From NCBI RefSeq assembly GCF_013372225.1, contig NZ_CP053832.1, positions 1,736,001 through 1,800,000 of the forward strand: 64,000 nucleotides of DNA, given 5' to 3'. The DNA is from Campylobacter ureolyticus (GTDB lineage: Bacteria; Campylobacterota; Campylobacteria; Campylobacterales; Campylobacteraceae). Shown piece after piece: positions 18,121 through 26,994 of this stretch. Within the stretch, counting starts at the first letter, position 1. Every line of letters starts with the position of its first letter. Position numbers and translations under genes: made by a program. Under the pieces are notes generated by a model. That model was not told the origin of the DNA and ran no database searches. It saw nothing but the letters and a program-made list of their open reading frames with translations.

Positions 18121-20577
18121 TTAAGCATTTTTAATCTTTGGCTTTGAAAATGCTCTAATTGGCATAACCACGCCTTTATATCTTTCGATCTCAGCTAGGC
18201 AAGTGTGAGCACAGTTGCTTTGACCAAGTTTGCTTGTGCCTTTGTCGTGAGTTAGGACATTTACGCATCCGTGTTGGCAAAGAGTTTTTTTACCATAAAC
18301 TTCTGGATCATACCACGCACCCTCGCAGATTATCGCAACATCATCTTGAGCGATATCGCTTACTATCGCACCGCACAAAATCTCACCTCTATCATTAAAG
18401 ATTCTAACGATATCCCCTGTTTTTATATCTCTAGCTTTTGCAGCTTTTGGACTTAGTATAACTGGCTCTCTAGCACCTATTTCTGTGTAATTTCTAATGA
18501 TAGAGTTATTTAGCTGAGAGTGAAGTCTAAATCTTGAGTGAGGGCTAGAGATAGCAAGTGGATATTTTTTAGTCTTCTCTTTGTTTCCAAGCCACTCAAA
18601 AGGTTCAAGCCAAACTGGATGAGCCAAGCAGTCATCATAACCCATTTTTTCAATTTCAGGTGAGAATATCTCTATCTTGCCCGATGGTGTTCCAAGTCTA
18701 AATTTGCGTGGATTTTCTCTAAAATTTGATAATCTTGTATAATATTTGTTTTCATCATCTTTTTTATCAAATCTCACATATCCTTTTTCCCAAAATTCAT
18801 CAAAGCTTGGCATATTTGTATAGCCTAGCGTTTTTGCTTGATTCATGACATCTGCATAAATCTCTTTTACCCACTCAAGCTCACTTTTTCCCTCACTAAA
18901 TACCTCTTCCATTCCCCAGCGTTTGCAGATTTCTTTACAAATTTGAAAATCGCTTTTGCTCTCGCCCATAGGAGTTATTACAGGTTTTAGTGCGAAAATA
19001 AACTCTCTTGTAGCTTGTGATTCTATAATGTCAGTTCTTTCGCCTTCTATTGCCACAGGTAATACTATATCGCTAAGTTTTGCTTGTGATGTCCAAAATG
19101 GCTCAGCAGTGATGACAGTATCTAACTTTTTCCACGCTTCAACAGCTCTATTTACATCTTGATGTCTTGTAAACATAGATCCACTTGCATTATAGGCAAC
19201 TCTCATGCGCGGAAGTTTTATCTTTGTTCCTTTGAAGCCTATCTCGCTTCCTGGGCTTTCTAGTGCTTGTATACTTCTACTTGTTGGGATTGTGTAGTTT
19301 TTATTTTTTGTCCAAGGACTATTTTCGTCTGTGTATTTTTGGCTAGGGATAGCAGAAATTCCTTTTAAGCTAGGTCCTATCATGCTACCTGCACCACCGT
19401 TATTGTAGCTTTGGTTAAATTCAAATCCGCCACCCATTTTACCAATATGTCCAAGCATAGCACTTAGTGTAACTACCATCCAAAATACTTGCTCGCCATG
19501 ATCTTGTCTTTGAAGAGCACGACCAGCTATTATGATAGAGTTGTCTTTTGCTAGTTTTTTACAAAGTTCTTCTAAAGCTTTTACTTCTACATTACAAATT
19601 TTACTAGCCCAAGCTAAATCTTTTACAACTCCGTCATTTTTTCCTAAAAAGTAGTCTTTAAATTTGTTAAAGCCAACAGTATATTTTTTGATAAACTCTT
19701 CATCATAAAGTTTATTTTCATATAGATAGTGACACATTCCTATCATCATCGCAGTGTCTGTGTTTGGTCTTACAGGGATATACTCGCTTTCAAAGTATCT
19801 TGCTGTATCATTTCTAAAAGTATCTATGCTAGTTATTGAAATTTTACCTTCATCTTTTAGTTTTTTTACTTTTTGATAGTATTTGTAGACATTGTGAGTA
19901 TTGACAGCACCACCTATTTGGTTTGTCACAACGGGGTTTGTTCCCCAAAATACTACATTTTTACACTCTTTAATGATAGCTTCCCATCTTGTAGGTGTGT
20001 CATAAACAGCTGTAGAACCAAGCACATAAGGCATTATTGCAATTCCAGCTCCAGTTGAGTAGTCATCAGTTTCTTCAACGTATCCGCCTAAAATTGTTAG
20101 CATTCTATGAGCTACAGTTCTTCCCCAGCTTACCTTTCCACAGCCACCCCACCAATAGCACTCACCATAAATCGACTCAGGACCATACTTATCAAAATTC
20201 TCTTTTAAGGCATTTGCTGCAAGGTCAAGTGCCTCATCCCAGCTAACTCTTACAAACTCATCTTCGCCTCTTAGCTCAGGTTTATTAGGACCTCTTTTTT
20301 CAAGATAGCTTTTTCTTACATAAGGATACAAAACTCTACTTTCGTTTTGGATGCGATCAGCTAGTGAATTATTCATCGTAGTTGGAAAAGCATCATGTTC
20401 AAAGTTATCAACACTTACTATTTGACCACTGTTTAACTTAGCATAAAACGCTCCAAATCTATTTGCTGATAAGACCTTTTTGTCATCAAAAATAGTTTCT
20501 TTTATAGCTTCAATCCTATTTGCATATGCAGCAGAACTTGCTACAAGACTAAATTTCATAAAATCTCTTCTTTTCAT
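18121..20577 (-). CDS. Tat-exported molybdopterin reductase, TorA/DorA/BisC family, variant active site
   Basis: Periplasmic bis-MGD molybdoenzyme of 818 residues that should reduce an S- or N-oxide with electrons from the cytochrome encoded upstream. The twin-arginine signal is MKRRDFMKFS at the very N-terminus. The Mo-ligand serine is in DDYSTGAG (S174), and cofactor-binding segments such as WGTNPVV and the C-terminal GDIVRIFNDRGE are present. It differs from the second enzyme at 51489: where canonical TMAO/DMSO reductases have SYGWKSPG, this protein reads GECYWWGGCGKVSWG (about 138-152), so the substrate funnel is altered. There are no N-terminal Fe-S cysteines. Its start follows the cytochrome stop by 12 bases. 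The substrate is unknown. Confidence 0.88.
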   Translation of the reverse strand: MKRRDFMKFSLVASSAAYANRIEAIKETIFDDKKVLSANRFGAFYAKLNSGQIVSVDNFEHDAFPTTMNNSLADRIQNESRVLYPYVRKSYLEKRGPNKPELRGEDEFVRVSWDEALDLAANALKENFDKYGPESIYGECYWWGGCGKVSWGRTVAHRMLTILGGYVEETDDYSTGAGIAIMPYVLGSTAVYDTPTRWEAIIKECKNVVFWGTNPVVTNQIGGAVNTHNVYKYYQKVKKLKDEGKISITSIDTFRNDTARYFESEYIPVRPNTDTAMMIGMCHYLYENKLYDEEFIKKYTVGFNKFKDYFLGKNDGVVKDLAWASKICNVEVKALEELCKKLAKDNSIIIAGRALQRQDHGEQVFWMVVTLSAMLGHIGKMGGGFEFNQSYNNGGAGSMIGPSLKGISAIPSQKYTDENSPWTKNKNYTIPTSRSIQALESPGSEIGFKGTKIKLPRMRVAYNASGSMFTRHQDVNRAVEAWKKLDTVITAEPFWTSQAKLSDIVLPVAIEGERTDIIESQATREFIFALKPVITPMGESKSDFQICKEICKRWGMEEVFSEGKSELEWVKEIYADVMNQAKTLGYTNMPSFDEFWEKGYVRFDKKDDENKYYTRLSNFRENPRKFRLGTPSGKIEIFSPEIEKMGYDDCLAHPVWLEPFEWLGNKEKTKKYPLAISSPHSRFRLHSQLNNSIIRNYTEIGAREPVILSPKAAKARDIKTGDIVRIFNDRGEILCGAIVSDIAQDDVAIICEGAWYDPEVYGKKTLCQHGCVNVLTHDKGTSKLGQSNCAHTCLAEIERYKGVVMPIRAFSKPKIKNA

Positions 20578-20589
20578 AATACACCCCCT

Positions 20590-21189
20590 TTAATTTGCAT
20601 CTTTTGCATTATGTTGTAAGTATTTTATTATCAAATCTCTTTGGCTTGGTTCAAAGAAGACAAAGCCTGAACTTATCATCTCCTCTACATTTAACGGCCA
20701 CTGACTTATTGTAAATTCCTTTGTATCGTGCAAACGGTGACATGGAGAACAGGATTGCTCATATAAGTTTTTTGCCTCGTTATAAAGTGTGTTTGGGTCG
20801 TTTGTGAGTGAATCGTTATTGACTTCAAGGCTAAATTTAGCTTTTAACCAACTCTCTCCATAGTTATCTTCTATCTTTTCTAAAACTTTTATATATGGAT
20901 TTTCATCGCCTTCGTATGAAACAGTGGCATTTTCATCCTCAAAAACGATAAAATCTTCAGCAAGCATCGGATCTTTTATGAGTTTTACTTGATAATACTC
21001 ATTTACATAGCCTATTATTTCAACTTTTGATGAGTTTTTGTCTTGGCTTAAGACCTCAACAGGCGTTAAAATAGTAGCAAAACCTACTGGTTTATTGTCG
21101 CTAAAAATAGTTTCATCGTTTTGTAAATACATGGTTTTAGAAAATAAAAGGGTGGATAAAGCAACTGTTGTTATAAGTAGCTTTTTCAT
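20590..21189 (-). CDS. periplasmic monohaem cytochrome c partner of the Mo-reductase (Cj0265c/TorC-like)
   Basis: Electron donor to the Tat-exported reductase encoded downstream. The 199 residues begin with a signal peptide (about 1-19) and contain one haem c motif, CSPCHRLHD (C147, C150, H151), near the C-terminus. ISQWPLNVEEMISSGFVFFEPSQRD follows, resembling the end of pentahaem TorC proteins. The N-terminal 130 residues lack haem motifs and look like an SH3-type fold (FATILTPVEVLS, VEIIGYVNEYYQVKLI). The pair matches what I recall as Cj0264c/Cj0265c, needed for TMAO/DMSO respiration in C. jejuni. A TATACT -10-like box and AAAGGAAA lie upstream. Confidence 0.85.
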   Translation of the reverse strand: MKKLLITTVALSTLLFSKTMYLQNDETIFSDNKPVGFATILTPVEVLSQDKNSSKVEIIGYVNEYYQVKLIKDPMLAEDFIVFEDENATVSYEGDENPYIKVLEKIEDNYGESWLKAKFSLEVNNDSLTNDPNTLYNEAKNLYEQSCSPCHRLHDTKEFTISQWPLNVEEMISSGFVFFEPSQRDLIIKYLQHNAKDAN

Positions 21190-21701
21190 TGTATTTCCTT
21201 TAGTGTAAGTTAATCCTACTAATTAGCTAGTATATCCGACTTTTAATTAAAATAAAATTAAAAATATAAAAAAATATCAATATAAATTTATAATTATTAA
21301 AAATTTATTATACATTAGTTTGTAATATTGTAAGTTCTAAATTTAGACAAATTATATTTTAAGAATTAGCAAATCATAAAAAATCATAGACTAAAACAAA
21401 ATAATAATAAAGTAAAAATTTCTAGCTTTATCTAACTTATAGCTAAATTTAAAACTCGATTTGAGACATTGCATTGAGCAAATCAAATCTAATATTAAAA
21501 ATAACAGCATACATTACAAAGTTACTTTTTCAATACCTAAAAAGAAGTATTCTGAAAAATGGAATGAACTCATCGTCAAGGGTATATTTATATTAAATAA
21601 TATATTTTGAACTTATAGATAGTTTTGCATTTAAAGAACTGATTTAGATTTTATAAAACTAATAAAAATTCATTTCAATTATTTGCAATTGGCAAAATAC
21701 A
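21190..21701. other. 512-base gene-free stretch between the cytochrome gene and tcdA
   Basis: Contains the minus-strand cytochrome promoter at its left end (TATACT about 35 bases upstream of the start). The rest is extremely A+T-rich. One 49-codon open frame on the plus strand (21461-21610, TTG start) is intact but has no ribosome site. I see no tRNA, no strong hairpin and no recombinase remnant. It is part of the segment bracketed by the tcdA repeat. Confidence 0.5.
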
Positions 21702-22364
21702 TTATATAATTAATTTTTTTACAACATAACTTGCTAAAAAATTTCCAAAAGTTGCAGTCACACCCATAAAACTTCCTAAATTCTCACAAACTGGCTCTTC
21801 TTTTGAATAAACTACCATAAAATCGCCATTAAATCCACTTTTTCTAAGTTCATATCGAAATTTTTTAGCAAGAGCGTCATTTGTAGTTTTCCAAATACTT
21901 GTTAATTCTACTAATGCAGGATTTATGCGTTTTGCACCACCCATTGAGCTTATAAAATTTGTCTTGTTAAGGCTAAAAACTTTATTTGCCAAAGCTACTT
22001 TTGCAGGGATATCATCTATAGCATCAACTATGAAATCAAACTCGCTAAAATCAAAATTTTGTAAAAAATCATCATCAATCCTAGCAAAAATCGGTTTTAC
22101 GCAGCTAAATTTCTTAGCAAAAACTTCAACTTTTTTTTCACCAACAAATTCACTTCCTATTTGGCGATTTTGATTAGTTATCTCAAAAATATCTTTATCA
22201 ATAATGGTTAAATTACCTACCCCACTTCTTGCTAAAACTTCCGCACAAGCTCCTCCAACGCCACCAGCGCCGCAAACTAAAACCTTTGAGTTTTGAAGTT
22301 TTTCAAAACCATCTTTGCCAAAAAGCCACTTTATCCTTGTAAATTTATCATCATTTTCAATCAC
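21702..22364 (-). CDS. tcdA: tRNA threonylcarbamoyladenosine dehydratase TcdA (ThiF/E1-like family)
   Basis: E1-like ATPase that cyclises t6A37 of tRNA to ct6A. The nucleotide motif is VLVCGAGGVGGACAEVLARSGVG (about 28-50). The family sequence IDKDIFEITNQNRQIGS follows, then the Asp-rich VDAIDDIPAK (about 113-122). The 220 residues are shorter than the roughly 270 of E. coli TcdA, mainly at the C-terminus. The last 70 codons are duplicated at 17746-17959, and the terminal residues differ (LII here, LLEK in the fragment), so the present 3' end appears to have been replaced. It overlaps surE by four bases upstream. A generic ThiF-family role is the alternative. Confidence 0.85.
   Translation of the reverse strand: MIENDDKFTRIKWLFGKDGFEKLQNSKVLVCGAGGVGGACAEVLARSGVGNLTIIDKDIFEITNQNRQIGSEFVGEKKVEVFAKKFSCVKPIFARIDDDFLQNFDFSEFDFIVDAIDDIPAKVALANKVFSLNKTNFISSMGGAKRINPALVELTSIWKTTNDALAKKFRYELRKSGFNGDFMVVYSKEEPVCENLGSFMGVTATFGNFLASYVVKKLII
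21714..21927 (+). repeat. direct repeat, right copy (3' end of tcdA)
   Basis: Partner of 17746-17959, covering the 3' third of tcdA. It has 209 of 214 identical bases and no gaps. Five synonymous differences lie at 21759, 21783, 21825, 21828 and 21855. Confidence 0.9.
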
Positions 22365-23143
22365 AAACTAACCTTTATCCACTCTTTTAAATTTGAAATT
22401 TCACTTTCTTCGGTTAAATTTAAAGTTATTGGAGTTAAGCTTGCAAATCCATCTAAAACTGCACCTAAATCACGATTTAAATTTTTATTTTTATCAAAAT
22501 TCATTTGCATTTTTCCAAGCCAATAATATTCAACCCCGCGTGGATTTTCACATCTTTTTGCATCTAAATAATACTCTTTTTCACCAGCAGGAACTACTTT
22601 TAAGCCATTATAATTTTCTTTTGGAACAGCTGGAATATTCAAATTTAAAAGTTTTTTTCTTGGAAGTGGATAGTTTTTTTCAAAAATTTTTTTTACTATT
22701 TTAAGCGTTACTTCACATGCTAAATCAAAACCGTATTTTTTTATACTATCGCCATCATAAAACTGCGACACAGCGAGTGATGGAATACCCTGCAAAACAC
22801 CTTCCATAGCCCCACCGCAAGTTCCTGAGTAAGTTATATCTTCAGCTAAATTTCCACCATGATTTATACCACTTATTATTAAATCTGGCATTTTATCTTT
22901 AAAAAGCGAAAAAAGTCCTAAAAGCACACAATCAGCCGGTGTTCCATCATCAAGCTTATAAAAATTTGGAGCTATTTCAATCAATCTAAGCGGCTTTGTT
23001 AAAGTTAGAGAATGTGCACAAGCTGACTTTTCTTGGCTTGGTGCAACAACCGTAACCTTTGCAACGCTTTTTAAAGCCTTTACAAGCTCTAAAAGTCCAC
23101 TTGCCTCAAAACCATCATCATTTGTTATTAAAATTTCTTTCAA
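22361..23143 (-). CDS. surE: 5'/3'-nucleotidase SurE
   Basis: Metal-dependent survival-protein phosphatase acting on nucleoside monophosphates. The N-terminal ITNDDGFEASGL (about 6-17) provides the DD metal ligands. SGINHGGNLAEDITYSGTCGGAMEG (about 94-118) is the SurE signature with Asn and Ser ligands. The 260 residues are complete. It overlaps tcdA by four bases and is preceded after 12 bases by a lipoprotein gene, so lipoprotein-surE-tcdA form one minus-strand unit. Confidence 0.95.
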   Translation of the reverse strand: MKEILITNDDGFEASGLLELVKALKSVAKVTVVAPSQEKSACAHSLTLTKPLRLIEIAPNFYKLDDGTPADCVLLGLFSLFKDKMPDLIISGINHGGNLAEDITYSGTCGGAMEGVLQGIPSLAVSQFYDGDSIKKYGFDLACEVTLKIVKKIFEKNYPLPRKKLLNLNIPAVPKENYNGLKVVPAGEKEYYLDAKRCENPRGVEYYWLGKMQMNFDKNKNLNRDLGAVLDGFASLTPITLNLTEESEISNLKEWIKVSL

Positions 23144-23155
23144 AATTTACTCCGT

Positions 23156-23773
23156 TTAATTTGCCAAATTTATAGCTTTTAGTATATCAACGGCATTATT
23201 ACTATAATCATTAGCTAAAGCTTTTTGAAAAATTGGCCCAATTTGAGCGTAGCTGGTATTTCCCATACCAAAAAATGTTTTTTCACCATAAATTCTATCT
23301 GATTTACTTATGACTTTATTATAAATTTCCATTCCATTTTTATAAATTTTTAAATTTAAAGTATAATTTACAAAAGGTTTTGAATCTACATTAAATCCAT
23401 CAGCACTATAAAACCCATAACCAAATCTATAAATTTCAGGCATTACTATAAGATCGTTTGAACTTAGAATTTCTTTGTTTGTGCTAAATTCTAAATTTGA
23501 AAAAGCTCTTTTAAAGAAATTTAAACTCTCGTTTTTTACAAACTCTCCAATATCTATCTTTAAATTGTCTTCACCTAAAGATGTGCTTGACTTGATACTT
23601 TGCGAGCCAAGTGCTGAAGCATCCATATAAATATATGTTTTTTGTAGTGGCTTTTTAACAGCGATATTATGAGATGTATCTTTTACTTCAAGATTTTTAT
23701 TATATTCAGCAGTTTGTGAGCATCCAGCAAAAAATCCAGATAAAATAAGTAGTGAAATAACTAGTTTTTTCAT
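23156..23773 (-). CDS. uncharacterised lipoprotein
   Basis: I do not recognise the family. The 205 residues begin with a lipoprotein signal peptide: basic MKK, a hydrophobic stretch and the lipobox FFAGC with C18 as the lipidated residue. The mature part is rich in Ser, Asn and aromatic residues, with YRFGYGFYSADGF and VNYTLNLKIYKNG suggesting beta structure, and ends in a short helix. It resembles the periplasm-facing lipoproteins annotated only as hypothetical in Campylobacter. It is the first gene of the unit with surE and tcdA. An AAGGAAAAA site precedes the ATG. Confidence 0.75.
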   Translation of the reverse strand: MKKLVISLLILSGFFAGCSQTAEYNKNLEVKDTSHNIAVKKPLQKTYIYMDASALGSQSIKSSTSLGEDNLKIDIGEFVKNESLNFFKRAFSNLEFSTNKEILSSNDLIVMPEIYRFGYGFYSADGFNVDSKPFVNYTLNLKIYKNGMEIYNKVISKSDRIYGEKTFFGMGNTSYAQIGPIFQKALANDYSNNAVDILKAINLAN

Positions 23774-23926
23774 AATTTTTTCCTTTTGTTTAAAAAATAT
23801 AGACTTAATTTTAGCATATTTTTATAAATTTATGAGTGGCTTAAAAATAGCCTTAAAATTATAAATTTATTCTGTTTAAAGTTTAAATTCATTATAATTG
23901 AAGCATTTTATGTAATGAGGTTGTTT

Positions 23927-24310
23927 ATGTCGCACATGTATTTTGCTCATCCATATTTTGGTGCTTTTATAATGCTTGTTTTATCATTTGTTATTTTTGG
24001 CCTCATAACTGAGTTATCGGTCTATCTTGGAAACAAATTTGCAAACAAAAATGATGAGTTGCTAAAAAATGCTATTTATGAGTCAGGTCCTGCATCAGTA
24101 ATTCAACCAAACCGCATAAACTCAAATTTTTATCTAATAGCTGTACTTTTTATTTTATTTGATGTAGAAATTATCTTTATGTTTCCTTGGGCTGTAAATT
24201 TCAAAATTTTAGGAATTTTTGGGCTAATTGAGATGATTTTATTTTTGGCATTTTTAGCTATAGGATTTGTTTATGCTTGGCATAAAGGAGCTTTGGATTG
24301 GATAAGATAA
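23927..24310 (+). CDS. nuoA: complex I subunit NuoA
   Basis: Small membrane subunit at the junction between the hydrophilic arm and membrane arm of complex I. Three transmembrane helices are visible in 127 residues, with the conserved [38 protein letters not shown] region (about 44-82) that forms the quinone-chamber loop. I start at the ATG at 23927 because TGAGG at 23916-23920 is correctly spaced as its ribosome site; the ATG at 23915 overlaps that site. It is the first gene of the nuo operon, preceded by a 153-base spacer with its promoter. Confidence 0.93.
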   Translation: MSHMYFAHPYFGAFIMLVLSFVIFGLITELSVYLGNKFANKNDELLKNAIYESGPASVIQPNRINSNFYLIAVLFILFDVEIIFMFPWAVNFKILGIFGLIEMILFLAFLAIGFVYAWHKGALDWIR

Positions 24311-24801
24311 ATTACGCGCAAAATAACGGTGCTCCAGTTATCCTAACAACAATTGACAAAATTGTTAATTGGGGTAGAAGCAATAGCCTTTGGGCTGCAA
24401 ACTACGGACTTGCATGTTGTGCGATAGAGATGATGGCAACAGGTGCTGGAAGATTTGACTTTGATAGATTTGGTGTTATTTTTAGAGCAAGTATAAAACA
24501 ATCCGAAGTTATGATAATTGCAGGAACTTTAACAAAAAAACACGCTGAATTTACAAGAAGACTTTACGATGCGATGCCAGAGCCAAAATGGGTAATTAGC
24601 ATGGGAAGTTGCGCAAACACAGGTGGTATGTTTAACACCTATTCAACAGTTCAAGGATGCGATAGGATAATACCTGTTGATATTTATATACCAGGATGTG
24701 CACCACGCCCAGAAACACTTCAATACGCACTTATGATACTTCAAAAAAAGATTAGAAAACAAAGTGCAAATAGAAGTCAAAAACCAAAAAGGCTTGTTTG
24801 A
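24298..24801 (+). CDS. nuoB: complex I subunit NuoB (cluster N2)
   Basis: Carries the terminal [4Fe-4S] cluster N2 that reduces menaquinone. All four ligands are visible: the tandem C40-C41 in [12 protein letters not shown]105 in GSCANTGG and C134 in IPGCAPRPE. The start is a TTG at 24298 with AAAGGAG at 24284-24290; no ATG is available without losing conserved sequence. It overlaps nuoA by 13 bases. The 167-residue length is standard. Confidence 0.95.
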   Translation: MDKINYAQNNGAPVILTTIDKIVNWGRSNSLWAANYGLACCAIEMMATGAGRFDFDRFGVIFRASIKQSEVMIIAGTLTKKHAEFTRRLYDAMPEPKWVISMGSCANTGGMFNTYSTVQGCDRIIPVDIYIPGCAPRPETLQYALMILQKKIRKQSANRSQKPKRLV

Positions 24802-25538
24802 TGAGATTTGAAATTCCAAAAGAAAGTGATAAATTTGAAGTTATTAACTCAGAATTTGAAGCAGAATTAAAAGTGCTTGAGAAATTTGAAATAAAAGAGT
24901 CATATATAGAGTTTGATAATTTAGTTATTTTTATAAACAGCAATGATAATTTTGAAATCTTAAAGTCTTTAAAAGAGTTTGGATATGATATTTTAAGTGA
25001 TCTTAGTGGAATTGATTTTGTAAATGAAAAAGAGGCAATTTGCGTTTTTTATCAGCTTTTAAACACAAAACTTAAAAAAAGAATGAGAGTAAAATGCTTT
25101 GTAAAAAACGGCGAGTTTTTACAAAGTGTTACAAAACTTTTCAAAAGTGCGAATTGGAGCGAAAGAGAGCTTTATGATATGTTTGGAGTACTAATTAAAA
25201 ATCATCCAAATTTAAAAAGAATTTTAATGCCAGATGATTGGTTTGGGCATCCACTTTTAAAAACATATCCTTTACAAGGTGATGAAAAAGCAAAATGGTA
25301 TGAAATAGATAAAATTTTTGGCAAAGAAAATAGAGATAAATTTAAAGAAGAAAATAGAGATAGTGCTTTTGTTGATAGTAAAGACTACTTTAATTTTGCA
25401 AAACTTTATCATGAAAGCGAATATGGCAATCCACCAAGCGATGAAGCATCCATGCAAGAGTATCAAGAAGATGGTGGAGTTTTGCTTGTTAAAAAGGCAA
25501 AAATGCAAAAATTTAAAACAATTAAAAAAAGAAGATAG
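24801..25538 (+). CDS. nuoC: complex I subunit NuoC
   Basis: 30-kDa subunit of the peripheral arm that packs against NuoD. The signature is [43 protein letters not shown] (about 116-158). At 245 residues it carries a longer C-terminal tail than E. coli's NuoC domain, ending in a Lys-rich segment. It is a separate polypeptide and not fused to NuoD as in E. coli. I use the ATG at 24801, which overlaps the nuoB stop by one base; a TTG three bases upstream is the alternative. Confidence 0.93.
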   Translation: MRFEIPKESDKFEVINSEFEAELKVLEKFEIKESYIEFDNLVIFINSNDNFEILKSLKEFGYDILSDLSGIDFVNEKEAICVFYQLLNTKLKKRMRVKCFVKNGEFLQSVTKLFKSANWSERELYDMFGVLIKNHPNLKRILMPDDWFGHPLLKTYPLQGDEKAKWYEIDKIFGKENRDKFKEENRDSAFVDSKDYFNFAKLYHESEYGNPPSDEASMQEYQEDGGVLLVKKAKMQKFKTIKKRR

Positions 25539-25540
25539 TA

Positions 25541-26764
25541 ATGCAAAACCCTACCAAGCTAAAACCATTTTTTGAAAATATAGAATTTACAAAACAAAAC
25601 TCAAATATGATTTTAAACTTTGGACCTCAACACCCAGCAGCTCATGGTCAACTAAGACTTATGCTTGAACTTGATGGCGAAAAAGTGATAAAAGCAAGTC
25701 CTGGGATTGGATACATGCACAGAGGTATGGAAAAAATGGCTGAAAATGCCCTTTACAATGAATTTGTTCCAGTAACTGATAGGATTGATTATACAGCTGC
25801 AAGTGGAAATAACTATGGGTTTTGCGGCGCAGTGGAAAAACTTTGTGGTATTGAAGTTCCAAGAAGGGCTCAAATTATAAGAACTATAATTTTAGAGCTA
25901 AACAGAATACAAGCTCATCTTTTATATGTTGGTACTCAAGCTTTAGATGTTGGAGCAATGACAGTTTTTTTATATGCTTTTAGAGAAAGAGAATTTGTAT
26001 TGGATTTATTAGAAAAATATTGCGGTGCAAGACTTACTCAAAACTCTATAAAAATAGGAGGAGTTTTTTTAGACCTGTATGATGGTTTTTTAGATGATCT
26101 TTACGATGTTTGCAACAAAATTTTAAACGGTCTAAAAGATTATGAAACCTTGCTTAATAATAATAGAATTTGGCTTTTAAGGATGCAAGGCGTTGGAGTT
26201 ATTTCAAAAGAGTTAGCACTAAGTTATGCATGTAGTGGAGTTATGCTTAGAGCAAGCGGAGTAAAGTATGATATTAGAAAAGAAGAGCCTTATTTAATTT
26301 ATGATGAGCTTGAGTTTGATGTACCATATTCGGATGAGGGAGATTGTTACGCAAGATATAAATGTTATATTGCCGAAATAAAAGAAAGTGTTAAAATTTT
26401 AAGACAATGTGCAAAACTATACCTTGAAAGCGATACACAAATTTTAGCAAAAAGTGAGTTTGTAAGCCCAACAAAAGAAGAAATTATGACGCAAAACTAC
26501 TCTTTAATGAAACATTTTGTCCTAGTAACTCAAGGCATAAAACCACCGATTGGTGAGATTTATTTCCCAACAGAGGCTAATAAAGGAGAACTTGGCTTTT
26601 ATATATATTCAACTGGAGAAAATATGCCTTATAGACTCAAAATAAGAGCGCCATCTTTTTGGCATTGTGCAATTTATGAAGATCTCCTAGTCGGTGGATA
26701 CATAGCAGACATTTCAGCTATAATTTGCAGTACAAATATAATTTTAGGTGAAGTTGATAGATAA
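25541..26764 (+). CDS. nuoD: complex I subunit NuoD
   Basis: 49-kDa subunit, evolutionarily related to the [NiFe]-hydrogenase large subunit, forming the quinone pocket with NuoB. Recognisable stretches are FGPQHPAAHGQLRL (about 28-41) with the quinone-binding His, PGIGYMHRGMEKMAE, DRIDYTAASGNNYGFCGAVE, and the C-terminal RLKIRAPSFWHCAIYEDLLVGGYIADISAIICSTNIILGEVDR. It has 407 residues and ends with the conserved DR. Two bases separate it from nuoC, and its stop overlaps the next start by one base. Confidence 0.95.
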   Translation: MQNPTKLKPFFENIEFTKQNSNMILNFGPQHPAAHGQLRLMLELDGEKVIKASPGIGYMHRGMEKMAENALYNEFVPVTDRIDYTAASGNNYGFCGAVEKLCGIEVPRRAQIIRTIILELNRIQAHLLYVGTQALDVGAMTVFLYAFREREFVLDLLEKYCGARLTQNSIKIGGVFLDLYDGFLDDLYDVCNKILNGLKDYETLLNNNRIWLLRMQGVGVISKELALSYACSGVMLRASGVKYDIRKEEPYLIYDELEFDVPYSDEGDCYARYKCYIAEIKESVKILRQCAKLYLESDTQILAKSEFVSPTKEEIMTQNYSLMKHFVLVTQGIKPPIGEIYFPTEANKGELGFYIYSTGENMPYRLKIRAPSFWHCAIYEDLLVGGYIADISAIICSTNIILGEVDR

Positions 26765-26994
26765 TGAAAAGATATGATTTAAGGCATTTAAAAGCTAACT
26801 TTTTAACAAGAATGGGAGAACTTGTAAAATCAAGTAAAAATGGTGAAGTAAGTCAGTTTATCTTTGAAATAGGGGATTTTTCAAGTGTAGAAAAAAGTGC
26901 AAACTTAATAAATGGCCTAAACTCTACACTTTTAAACTCAATAAAATTTAATAGAAGTGATTGGATAATCACAGTAAAAAAAGGAAAAATATGA
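26764..26994 (+). CDS. small complex I-associated protein in the nuoE position
   Basis: A 76-residue protein that occupies the nuoE position but contains no cysteine at all, so it cannot bind the [2Fe-2S] cluster N1a of a real NuoE. It has a basic N-terminus (MKRYDLRHLKANFL), an amphipathic middle and a strand-like end. From memory C. jejuni has an equivalent, Cj1575c, in its nuo operon, where flavodoxin or another non-NADH donor feeds the complex. The one-base overlap with nuoD and four-base overlap with the next gene imply stoichiometric synthesis with the complex. It may serve as the docking piece for the alternative donor. Confidence 0.75.
   Translation: MKRYDLRHLKANFLTRMGELVKSSKNGEVSQFIFEIGDFSSVEKSANLINGLNSTLLNSIKFNRSDWIITVKKGKI

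Noticed and set aside
17746-21927. Insertion sequence as explanation of the flanking repeats
   Set aside because: The repeats are direct, 214 bases long and derived from tcdA; no transposase or inverted ends exist, and short target-site duplications would be a few bases.
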